Assembly (NCBI GenBank): GCA_026120035.1
Contig: JALRME010000002.1
Coordinates: forward strand, 2,474,726-2,538,725
Source of the DNA: Coleophoma eucalyptorum
Taxonomy: Eukaryota; Ascomycota; Leotiomycetes; Helotiales; Dermateaceae
Length of the DNA stretch: 64,000 bases
Direction: 5' to 3'
Shown one piece after another: positions 36,238-46,233 of this stretch. Under the pieces are notes generated by a model. It searched no databases. It was not told the DNA's origin and worked only from the letters and a program-made list of their open reading frames with translations. How positions within the stretch are numbered: position 1 is the first letter of the stretch; every line of letters begins with the position of its first letter. Position numbers and translations under genes: made by a program.

Positions 36238-37778
36238 ATGAACAGCTTGTGGAAAAAGAAGTCCGCCTCCACGCCCGCACCCCAGATTCGCAAAGTTTAC
36301 ATCCCGGACGACCCCAAGTCCAAGCCTGCACCCCTCCAGTCCAAGATACGAGAGAATCAAGCGCTTGCGCAGAGACAACGTGACGCTTCTGCAGGTTCAT
36401 CACGAAAGCATTCGTCGCCGTCGACTTCCAAAGACCCGACAAGGCTGCAAGTCCGCACGAAACGCAAGGCTCTAAGACAGAAGTCACCTTCAACACAACA
36501 TTTCTCCGACGATGATGACGACGATGACGATGATGCCGATGGGGATAGAGGTTCAAGCCCTGCTGCCTCAGAGAAGCGTCGACGGAGGGATACCAGTGGA
36601 CCTGTCGACTCGAAGAGGAAGCTGCGCTCTCGCAAGGCCTTCTCTGAAGAGGAGGGGACATCTTTCGCTATGATTCATGCTGCAGATGTTATCTCGGATG
36701 AACGCAAGGCCAAGTTTGGGGAATCAAAGGATAAAAGTGATGACATTATCGTCGAGCTGAAGTACCCGAATGCTTCTCAGCGAGAGAGGTATGGAATGGT
36801 GATACCCAGCTAGACTTCGTTTGCTGACATAAATTCAGATACAAACTTGTCACAGCGAGAGATGAGATCGACGCCTACGAAGAGATAATAAAGATCGCAG
36901 AAATAGTCACAGACGTTTATTTGACCCCAGAGCAGGCCAAACCTTTTAAGGATCAAAACGGAGGATATATTCGACGACTTGAGCGAGCGAGAAACATGAA
37001 GAAGCCAAAAGACTTCAAGGAGGCCGTGAATTCATACAATACTGCTATAGACAACCTCAACAAAGGAGGAATACTTGCCGAGAATCTAGATTCTAAGCAC
37101 CACATGCCTCTTGACATGATTCAGCGGATTCTTGGTCAGGTATATGATCGTGTAGTCTCACCAAAGGTTGAATCACTACGGAAATATGAAAATGGCTCGG
37201 ACAACGTCTACGGCGAACTTCTACCATCTTTTGTGCATGATCTCCTCACTGAGGTTGGGCTGAAGTCGGACCAAGTCTTTGTAGATCTTGGCTCTGGAGT
37301 GGGAAATGTGGTGTTCCAAGCAGCATTGGAGTTCGGATGCGAAAGTTGGGGCTGTGAGATGATGCAAAATGCTTATGAATTAGCTGATGCTCAGAAGAAG
37401 GAGTTTGGTGCTCGGTGTCGCCTTTGGGGTGTGGCTCCTGGTAGAGTTCATCTTCAAGGAGCGAACTTTTTGGAAAACAAGCCAATCTACGAAGCGATGA
37501 AGCGCGCGGATGTGATTCTGGTTAATAACCATGTCTTTACTCCACAAACTAATCGCAGTCTGGTAGACATGTTCTTGGATCTGAAGGACGGCTGCAAGAT
37601 CATTTCTATGAAGAACTTTGTTCCAGATGATCATGTTGCTAAACGAAATGCAGACGACCCTGTAAACGTTCTGGATGTTATCAAGAAGGGGCATTATTAT
37701 GCTGGTAGCGTAAGCTGGACGGATGACCCAGAGCGATATTACATTGCCAAGAAGAGGTCTTTTGTTGAGGCAGAGTGA
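36238..37778 (+). CDS. dot1: Histone H3K79 methyltransferase Dot1, 496 aa
   Basis: Nuclear methyltransferase for lysine 79 of histone H3; it acts in silencing and the DNA-damage checkpoint. Two exons, 36238-36788 and 36839-37778, around a 50-nt intron. The N-terminal third is basic and disordered, with an Asp run near residue 95 and KRRRR/KRKLRSRK patches suited to nucleosome or DNA binding. The catalytic domain follows: YGELLPSFVHDLL, SAM motif I VFVDLGSGVGNVVFQAALE (near residue 330), CESWGCEMM (the glutamate that binds the ribose), and VILVNNHVFTPQTNRSLVDM with LKDGCKIISMKNFVP. These are the DOT1-specific motifs rather than SET-domain ones. Yeast Dot1 has 582 residues, so the length is reasonable. 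It converges with atg16. Confidence 0.96.
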
Positions 37779-37998
37779 CAGGTATCCGTTGGCTGAGACT
37801 GAGTCCTTGACTAGTAGACATTAGATTGTGAGATTTTTGGGCATAGCGGTGGCACAAGAGATGCGATGCATTAGAAGGACTGCAATGTATATATGACTGT
37901 ACAGAACCCACTTCACTTACTCGTGTAGGACGTCTTCCCCTTGATAATGCCGCCTTATTGTGAAAGGACACAAGACGACCAAACAAAATTTGACCACT

Positions 37999-38709
37999 TC
38001 ACTTGAGAGAATCCTGGAATGCCTTATTCATTTCATCTGCTTCCTGGCCCTTCTGAGCCATCCAGCGATCTATCAGATCCTTATTCTCCGCAACTAGCTT
38101 CTTAGAGCGTTGTTCGGCCATGTTGAGCTGTAAATTGAGAGATATCATCTCGTCTTGGACATCCTATTATATGTGAGCATTTTGCGTCAAATATCCACAC
38201 ACCAGGGTCGTCTTGCCACTGACATCCAACAACTTTGCCTTGCCTCGTATTTCCTCATCTCTGTCTCTCACTTTCTGGCTCAGTAGTGTCCGCTGGGCAG
38301 TGAGGTCCTTAATCAATCTGCTGTCTGAGGCATTTTGTGCTCTTATCCGGACCAGTTCAGCTTCTGCCACCTTGATTCGTGATTGTAGCTGACCGTTAGA
38401 TCGTAACGCTTCTGCTAGATCGGCCCTCATTTGCGGATTTCCTTCTTTTGGGACGACAGCTTGTGATGGATTGCTGGGTTTGACTTCTCCGACTGAGGAC
38501 TCATTGACTGCTTTGCCTGCCTCCAGAGCGGCTGTCCTATCCAGCAGCTTGGTAACTACAAATAGTCAGATCAATGATCTATGAGATCACAGCCTTATGC
38601 TATACCTACATGCATCGATGAGCCTAGGGTCAAGGCGTTGATAGCTAGCCTCTTCCCTCTTATCACGTTCTTGAAGTGCTTGGACGTATTCTTCGCGCCA
38701 TGAGGCCAT
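37999..38709 (-). CDS. atg16: Autophagy protein Atg16, 198 aa
   Basis: Coiled-coil scaffold that dimerises the Atg12-Atg5 conjugate on the phagophore, so that Atg8 is lipidated at the right membrane. Three exons: 38709-38610, 38555-38224 and 38163-37999, introns 54 and 60 nt, phases consistent. The N-terminus [20 protein letters not shown] is the Atg5-binding helix; [16 protein letters not shown] follows. After a linker comes a long coiled coil (about residues 80-190): [60 protein letters not shown]. The length is close to other fungal Atg16 proteins, which lack the WD40 domain of animal ATG16L1. Its start faces that of ypt7. Confidence 0.92.
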
Positions 38710-39148
38710 TTTTGCTTGCCAGGCTGCAGTACCCTTCAGACATTTCTGAGGCACATTTATGGTGAAATACCACTTAGTGGTAGGGTATATGTACGAGATA
38801 TAGTGCGAAGAAGCGTGATTCCTTCTTTCTTTGCGGTGTGTAAGTGGAGAGGCAGGCGTTGTTGACCCAGTCCACCACTACGGGCGCCTAGCGGCCGAGA
38901 CTTCATATGGAGCTTCAAAGCAGCAAGCTCTCCGTAGGCGATGGTACTACAGAACATTCAACATAGTACATTACATCCATATTCCGCAACCCCCACACGA
39001 GTCCCAAGATCAGCCATTGATCTCATACCGCCCCCTCCGCCATTCCTTCATCAATAGGAACCCTCTCACGAAGGCTCATCTCGTCGCGCAAGGCTTCCTA
39101 GCAAGCCGTCCTCAACTCCTACCAGCCTCCCCATAGCGCAATCCCGTT
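38710..39148. promoter_or_regulatory. Divergent promoter, atg16 / ypt7
   Basis: 439 bp between two start codons pointing apart. The ypt7 side is C-rich from about 38970 to 39140. Two genes of the autophagy/vacuole pathway are driven from here, which could allow co-regulation. Confidence 0.6.
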
Positions 39149-40148
39149 ATGGCTTCCAGGAAGAAGGTCCTTCTCAAGGTAAACAGTCGCATCTCTCGTG
39201 CTTTTACTCTACATGACTGGCCATATGCTAAGTTTATGCGACAGGTCATTATCTTGGGCGACAGTGGTGTGGGTAAAACGAGTTTGATGAATCAATATGT
39301 ATGTTGCAACTAGGCATCGCGATCTCAACCACTTCTCCATTGGCGACCCAATCGTCTACAGAGGACGTTGTAGCTGACGGCATGGCAGGTCAACAAGAAG
39401 TTTAGTGCGAGCTACAAAGCAACTATCGGGGCAGACTTCTTGACAAAGGAGGTGCTTGTAGATGATCGTTTGGTCACAATGCAGGTAGGCGCGATATTTA
39501 GCACATACAGCAACTGAAGGAGGACTGATGGAAGTCTTAGCTATGGGATACTGCGGGACAGGAACGATTTCAGTCATTAGGGGTGGCATTTTACAGAGGT
39601 GCAGACTGCTGTGTGTTGGTCTATGATGTCAACAATTCCAAAAGTTTCGATACGCTCGACAGCTGGCGAGATGAGTTTTTGATCCAGGCATCACCAAGAG
39701 ATCCTGAGAGCTTCCCATTTGTAGGGCGCTACTCTTGCTGCTCGAGGTATACATGACTAACTTACTGAAGGTTGTCCTTGGAAACAAAATAGATGTTGAA
39801 GAGAACAAGAGAATGGTAAATCTGGATGGTATCAGAACAGGAGAGGATGCTAATGAAGTTCAAGATATCCTCGAAACGAGCCATGACTTTCTGTCAGTCC
39901 AAGGGATCGATTCCCTACTTCGAGACTAGCGCCAAGGAGGCCATCAATGTTGAGCAAGCATTTGAAGGTCGGTATCTTCGGTTGCCTGAAGCATGCCCCA
40001 TCTCCAGTCTCGATATCCGAATGCTGACAATTCCGCAGTTATTGCTAGGAACGCTCTGGCTCAGGAAGAATCTGAAGAGTTCAGTGGGGATTTCTCAGAT
40101 CCAATCAACATTCACATTGAGAACGATAGAGATGGGTGCGCTTGTTAG
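39149..40148 (+). CDS. ypt7: Rab7-type GTPase Ypt7, 205 aa
   Basis: Small GTPase of late endosomes and vacuoles, driving HOPS-dependent fusion, including autophagosome-vacuole fusion. Seven exons: 39149-39178, 39245-39298, 39389-39484, 39541-39720, 39771-39815, 39865-39967 and 40039-40148, all phases consistent. GTP-binding motifs are intact: P-loop GDSGVGKTS, switch [10 protein letters not shown], switch [15 protein letters not shown] (the Rab F motif and Rab7-type VAFYRGAD), NKID and ETSAKEA. The C-terminus ends in Cys-Ala-Cys, the double geranylgeranylation signal. Intron density is high for a 205-residue protein, as is usual for fungal Rab genes. Confidence 0.97.
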
Positions 40149-40865
40149 ATGTGATATCATGGAAGCATGCTTGTTATTCAAATTGGTTGTTTTCACGGTC
40201 GTTCTGCGTTCTGTACGTTCTCTTCTAGCCTTGGTCTTGTCATTCCATATAGAGACACGGGCATTAAATCTGTGTACATAAATGGTTCACATGGCGCTCT
40301 TGGTGTCTGCTTTGGTTCATCTCAGAATGGATAATGCTTTACAAGCTTAGATTTATGTAGGTTGTGCGTGGGGGTTGGGCCATTTTGCTCGGTGATATCG
40401 CTTGCTGCTTATCAGGTATCTGGCACAAGACCTGTAAACAATGCCCACTTTTCTTCGCAACCTCCCATGCAGACAGATGGAGTGGAGAGAGTAGAACAGA
40501 GCAAAGGAGGAGAGTAAGATAAGGAAGTGTCGGCTCTGAGTGCCAATTCGAGGCAAGTGAGGGAGTTCGCGAACGGATGGCAAAGCCTTGCCTTGGCGCA
40601 GCAGCCTTCGTTTGACAATTGGAGGCCAACTCAAAGCGGTAGTTCAATGCTTACAAAAGCATTCCTCAATAACGACCACCTCCCCTTCTCGCCTTTATGA
40701 TTAACCTTACCCTGCACTCCTCTCTTTGAGCTCTGTGCCTGTCCTTGTTACTCGAGTCCATGTTCCATACATACCTTTGCCTTCGACCTCCATGACTAGA
40801 CCGCTATTACGTTATTGTGTTCCCCACCTTACCCAAGAGATAAGGATCTCCCATAGCTTTCAACA
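40149..40865. other. Spacer between ypt7 and the DMT transporter gene
   Basis: 717 bp with the ypt7 3' UTR and the promoter of the next gene. The last 200 bp (40680-40860) are pyrimidine-rich, as in other leaders of this window. No gene is seen. Confidence 0.55.
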
Positions 40866-42304
40866 ATGAGCGCACACGAGCCTGTGGTGCCGGTGACGAT
40901 GGCAGATGATTTCAATTTGCACGATGGACAAACTCCTGGCTTTAATGAGGAGAGGTCAGCATCACCAATGAGGTCATCAAAGAACTCGTCCGGCTTCAGA
41001 GCTGGCGTTGGTTTGGAAAACGTTGCGCGGCGGACTCTTGGAATTATACTCCTCCTTGTGACCGTATTCTTGTGGACAGCGTCAAATTTTCTGGCTAGTG
41101 TGAGTGCCCAAAATGTAGTGGTTATACCCGTTCTACAAATGCTTATACTGTATTTTTAGTACATATTCGCAGACAACACCTTCTCGAAACCATACTTTGT
41201 TACCTACATCAACACCTCATTCTTTGCAATCTCGCTCATACCTATCTTTTTCCGGATTGCTCATGCTCATGGATATACGAACCTTAGATCATCAGCAGTG
41301 GAGTATTGGCAGGGCCGAGTCGATAATTATAGGCGATTGTCTAAGGGCCGTGGAGATGATGCAATATCTGCTTCCGCCGCACGATTGCTGGGCGATGATG
41401 AGGCTGTGGAGCAACTTACCACGTCAGGTTTATTGGGGGAGCCAGAAGGAATGCTGAGTGTTCGAGAAACTTCGTGGCTTAGCTTGGAGTTTTGTCTATT
41501 ATGGTTTATTGCAAACTACTTAGTTGCTGCATGCCTTGAGTATACAAGTGTTGGCAGCTCGACCATTTTGACTTCGACAAGCAGTATTTGGACACTGATC
41601 TTTGGATCTATGGTACATGTCGAATCATTTAGTGTCCGGAAGTTGATAGGCGTACTTGCGTCTTTCATCGGCATTATTTTGATCTCGTCCGTGGATCTTT
41701 CTGGGAAAGATAACGACTCCAACCGAGGCAACTTTCCTCATAAATCGCAAGCTGAGATTGCCGTTGGGGATGCCATGGCACTTGGCAGTGCCGTTATGTA
41801 TGGGTTGTATGCGGTCGTCATGAAAAAGCGAATCGGCAACGAAGATCGAGTCAACATGCCTCTATTCTTTGGACTCGTTGGACTGTTCAATGTGTTGTTC
41901 CTGTGGCCAGGATTTATCGTGCTGCACTACACCGGCATAGAGACCTTCCAATTGCCACCAACTGGCAAAATCTGGACGATTGTATTGGTAAGTATTGTTC
42001 CAAACTACTACTACGGAGAAGTCCTAACTCGACCTAGGTCAACTCAATCTCGTCCTTCGTCAGCGATTATTGTTGGGCTTATGCCATGCTTTTGACCACA
42101 CCGCTGGTAGTGACAGTAGGTTTGTCGTTAACAATTCCTTTGTCTTTAATTGGGCAGATGGTACTCAGTCGGCAATACTCTAGCGCTTTGTATTGGGTTG
42201 GAGCGTGCGTTGTGGTTTGCTCTTTCGTATTCATCAACCACGAATCAACTGAGGAGCCGGAGCATGCCAGCAGGACCCTTGAGCAAGTACCTCTAGAAGC
42301 ATGA
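40866..42304 (+). CDS. SLC35F5/YML018C-type vacuolar membrane transporter, 442 aa
   Basis: Drug/metabolite-transporter superfamily member with about ten membrane helices, related to yeast YML018C and Thi74 (vacuolar membrane, substrate uncertain) and to animal SLC35F5. Three exons: 40866-41099, 41160-41987 and 42038-42304. The hydrophilic N-terminus is followed by LGIILLLVTVFLWTASNFLA, YIFADNTFSKPYFVTYINTS (typical of this family), WFIANYLVAACLEYTSVGSS, ILTSTSSIWTLIFGSMVHVE, ASFIGIILISSVDLSG and LGSAVMYGLYAVVMKKRIG. The last exon has DYCWAYAMLLTTPLVVTVGL and SLTIPLSLIGQMVLS. The long hydrophilic loop between helices 2 and 3 is usual for fungal members. Transport substrate cannot be told from sequence. 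Confidence 0.92.
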
Positions 42305-42882
42305 TAATCAATTTAGAGACAATATATGTTCTGTTACTGTTTTCAAGCTTTACGTGTGCATATGATGATCTGACCCCTGTAGACTGCATAACCTGGTGTC
42401 TCAACAGACTAATTGCTTTGGGTGCCAGACAGTTGTATGCGCATATGGAAATGCAAGACTTGTCAATCTCTACTCTCAATGGTGCCAGGGGCGCCATCGA
42501 GTAAGGAAGATTGAATGCGGGCATTATCTCCAACGCAGGGTATACTTAGCTTCAGGAGCTGGTACCGCAATAGAGTTCTATCACTTTTGTCCCGCGTCGC
42601 TTAGCTTTTGAAATCTGGTTCCCATAGTTGTACGACGATTGTTATCTAATAATGTGAGCTGTAAGCCCATTCATTTATGGACCATATTCCGTTGTGGCTT
42701 GCGTTCTGTCGTCGACTGCCAGCCGTTCCTATCTTCTACTTCTCAGACAGCAGTCATAAACCCCCGCTATCTATCGCTTCCCGCTTGCATTTATTCACTT
42801 CACCTTGGACCCTTCGTCTTTTTCATCTGCAAGCTTTGCGTCACATGAGAGCTTGGCTGGCTTATAGTATTCTTCAATTGGG
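42305..42882. other. Upstream region of the SAT4-type gene
   Basis: 578 bp. The last 200 bp before 42883 are C/T-rich, consistent with a leader for the + strand gene. No gene is seen. Confidence 0.55.
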
Positions 42883-44417
42883 ATGTCTTCAGACCCCGTT
42901 ATTTCAGAAGATATTTTGATTACCATGGCGAATTTCACCAATGGCACATACCTGGCTGGCATTGACCTCACTAAATACAACACCACTGACACAACTTCCC
43001 TCACCAAGACCCTTATAATCCTCAATATAGCCTTGATGATATTGGTTTCTATTGTGGCTGTCCTAAGGATGTTTATTCGGATATGCATGGTCCACGCTGC
43101 TGGCTTAGATGATTGTAAGATCTTGGATGCTTTGGAATTCTGCGCTGAGATATGCTGCAAATCGTCACTGACGATATCGTTCCAGATCTCATGGTTGCTG
43201 CAGCTGCCTTTGCCATCATACTGTCGAGTTTCTTCTTGGTTGGCGCCTCACAAGGCTTGGGGAAACATATTGTACGTTTATTTTATATTACGGTTACAGG
43301 ATTCTTCACGCCATAGTAGCAACAACGCAGATGCCAAAATTCCACCAGTTCTTGGAGTGTCAACGCTGGATGGATGTTGTTCATATCAAACGTGGCTGTT
43401 TAAGCTGTCCTTAGTCCTACGATTTCTCCCACATCAAAAGCGTAAACCAGCTATTTAATCGGTTGTTTACTTGTATGGATATTTCTGACATTGCCAGTGG
43501 GTCATCATAGATGAAAGCGGTCCATCCCTCCTCGCGACCACGAAGCATATTTCTCAATCCCTTTACGCCTGCTACCTTGCTTACACGACCGCCATCACCC
43601 TCACCAAAGTCTCTATCGCTGCATCATACTTGCGAATCTTTCCCGCCGTTCAGAACGCCCATCTTCGACGCTTTATGATTGCTACCGCAGCTCTCGTTGT
43701 TGTAATGTGGTTCTGCTGCATTTTTGCCATTATATTTGAATGTAAGCCAGTTGAAGCAGCTTGGGATTGGGAAGTTCCCAATGGAAAGTGTATCAACATC
43801 CTCAGCTTCTTCTACGTGGCCGCCTCGGTAAATATTCTCACCACCTTGGTGTTATGGATTGCTCCCCTATCCTATTTCTTGAGGATGAATATGTGTTTCA
43901 GGGAAAGGGCTCTGCTGTGCCTTCTCTTCAGCTTTGCTGGAGTGTGAGTATTGCTCCTCAAGATTCTGTTGTTCGATCTGCTACTAATGTTACTGAAGTG
44001 CATGTATTGCAAGCATGCTCCGACTCTCCCAGCTTCATGGTCTTCAAACCGAAGACTTCACATGTCGGTACCCCCTAAGCTATACAAATGACCATAATCT
44101 CCTAACTGTGCTTAGACAATGCTGTGGCTTCAGCGAACTGGTCTATAGCAGAAGTCTCAACAGCTATCGTTTGTGCGTCAATTCCATCGATGGGACCTCT
44201 GGCGATTCGTCTTCTTCCAAGGAGCTGGAGCAACTCTCGCTCCTGTAACAACCGTGCCTCGTCTCTAATTTTTGGAGAAAGCTTTAGGTTGACAAGCAGT
44301 CATGGAAGTGGCGAGATGATGATGAGAAGGTCGTTTAGCTCCTTCGGGCTAAGGGAGCCTGGCTTGGTAGCCGACTTGGGAAAGTCTGGCACTGGCAACG
44401 ATGAGATGGCTTTATAG
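42883..44417 (+). CDS. SAT4/rhodopsin-fold 7TM integral membrane protein, frame uncertain at one junction
   Basis: Fungal integral membrane protein of the SAT4 (Pth11-related, rhodopsin-like) family. Probable exons: 42883-43114, 43186-43272, then 43498 or 43511-43943, 43999-44063 and 44116-44417. Visible helices include LIILNIALMILVSIVAVLRM, then GLDDYLMVAAAAFAIILSSF leading to GASQGLG, then AYTTAITLTKVSIAASYLRI, FMIATAALVVVMWFCCIFAI, FYVAASVNILTTLVLWIAPL and ACIASMLRLS. Family hallmarks FECKPVEAAWDW, GKC, LQTEDFTYNAVASANWSIAE and CASIPSM are present. There is no CFEM domain. The frame after QGLG is one base off from the usual GKHIW because of a five-G run at 43259-43263. Either an alternative acceptor at 43510 restores the frame or the gene is damaged. 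An ATG at 42925 with better context (ACCATGG) is an alternative start. Confidence 0.75.
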
Positions 44418-44716
44418 TAACTATCACCTAAAGGTTATATCAAATTGACATCATTGCATCTGCTACGATAGCTCATGGTGTGTAAAGTTTAGTGCAAGAT
44501 CAGTCTTATTGTGGGTCATCCAACCAAAACCTTAGTTTAACGGTATGTATACGAATTAAAGTCCCATTCACGTATATAAGAATACCCATAAAGCATAACC
44601 AGAAACCCACACGTCTATACAGTATGTTCATGCTGGGCACGAATACCCAAACGCCTATTCCATGCCAATGTGATACAAATATAAGTCGAAACTGCTCCAG
44701 CCAAACACGTCATAAC

Positions 44717-46233
44717 TCAATATCCAGAATGTTGATGCTGAGAAAGAGGATACTCATAGTACCATGCGGCGCAGGCACCAACGAGTACTGCGAATACAGT
44801 AGTTGAAATGAGTAAAGAGGCCCGATCCATGGATGCATATGTTGGCCGTCGCCGTGGATGTTTCTCATCTGAAGAATGACAGCACAAAGGCTTTGTTAAC
44901 CAGCAAACACCTTTACTGAAATTATTCAGGTGTGACCTTTTGCCAGAGTCATCGAATTGTACTGCTCGTAAAATTTCTTGGTGATCTGTTGCCATATCTT
45001 TCTTCATGCTGTCTATAAAATCGGCCATAATAGGTGATTTCACGAGGCTTTCAACGCCACTACGATCTGATATGTGTGTTTCCACCCCGGGGAATTTTTC
45101 TTCTATAGATTGGTGAACACTGTCTCTGCTGTAATTCAAGGGCCGATGTCCACTTGACCCCTTGACAATTGCTGCTGGACTGGGTTTGCACACAGCATCC
45201 AGCTCGTCAACCATGTCGACCATAAAACTGAAGATATGCTGAGCTTCTATGACGATATCTTCTTTCTCGCCAGGAGTCAAGAAATCATCTGCTTCAATCA
45301 TGCGTTTCTTGAAGTCTCTCTTAATGTCCTCCCCGTCTTCATCACCAGGGAAGTTGAAGAACTGGAGACTGGCCGCATTCCTTTCAGCACTCGTAGAATA
45401 TCGCCTTCCTCGGTCCTTCGAGCATGATTGGGCTCTGGAAGATGATGTTAGTTCTTCTGGCTGTGCAGATTCGCTCTGTACGGTTGCGGCGAAAGGCCTA
45501 ACTGGAGAAGGCTCTCGCGCCCAAAACATTCCGTCTGGTCCCCCAGCGGATTGTAGAGCGGCTCGAATATATCGCCCGCCAGAGAATATCGCCATGTACA
45601 ATACCCAGCTATATGCCAATAAGACATGGGGGTTCGTTTCGACCGACTGGGTTATATGCGCAATGAAAGCTGCAAGCTTGCCATTCTGGGCCACAGCTTT
45701 TAGCTGCTCGTCGAGCTCGTGTTCTGATATGCTGGTCAGTGTCCGAATATCAGCTCGTAGACGGACACCCCTCGACAAGCCGGGAACCTGGAGGTAGGAC
45801 ACAACAGAGCGAATGCGTGAGCAGGTCGTAGGACTGTGTACTAATTCTGGCGCATCAGCATTGGGCAAAAGCGGAAGGCTACGAGAGTCCATCAGAGGAT
45901 TCTCTGGACCGCAACTCTCGTCGCAGCTGGGCAGATGAGGATGGCCGAGAATGCCTTGCCATAGTGACTCAAAGGCGATATATATGGGAGCGATATGAAG
46001 TATGCCGGATATGTAAATGGAGGGGTTCGTGGCATGAGGCGGAAGGGCCAACGGAAGACGGGCGAGGATAGCGCGATTGAGAAGGCTATGTATGGGTCGC
46101 GTAGCAATGTTTACTGCATGAACGTCAAGATGCGATCGAGATGGTGGGTGATTCTCTCCTTACTTGAGTCTGAGAGGGTATAAGAGGTATTTGGAGGTAC
46201 AGGTGACGAGGTGGGTGCTTCAAGGTCGTTCAT
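44717..46233 (-). CDS. Heme-oxygenase-like protein with C-terminal membrane anchor, 488 aa
   Basis: Two exons, 46233-46164 and 46113-44717, around a 50-nt intron that ends in GCAG. The N-terminal part has SINIATRPIHSLLNRAILAR, where the His (about residue 32) sits where heme oxygenases carry the proximal heme ligand. NPHVLLAYSWVLYMAIFSGG, near residue 180, matches the distal-helix SGG motif, followed by GRYIRAALQSAGG. LQFFNFPGDEDGEDIKRDFK and EAQHIFSFMVDMVDELDAV complete the HO helical fold. The C-terminus has a single hydrophobic helix, LLISTTVFAVLVGACAAWYY, suggesting tail anchoring to the ER as in canonical heme oxygenases. It is longer than yeast Hmx1 (317 aa) owing to low-complexity inserts near residues 60 and 230. 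Whether it cleaves heme to biliverdin is inferred, not shown. Confidence 0.85.

Noticed and set aside
33960..44417. A secondary-metabolite gene cluster around the P450 relic
   Set aside because: Neighbours (dot1, atg16, ypt7, DMT transporter) are housekeeping genes and there is no PKS, NRPS or terpene synthase in the window.
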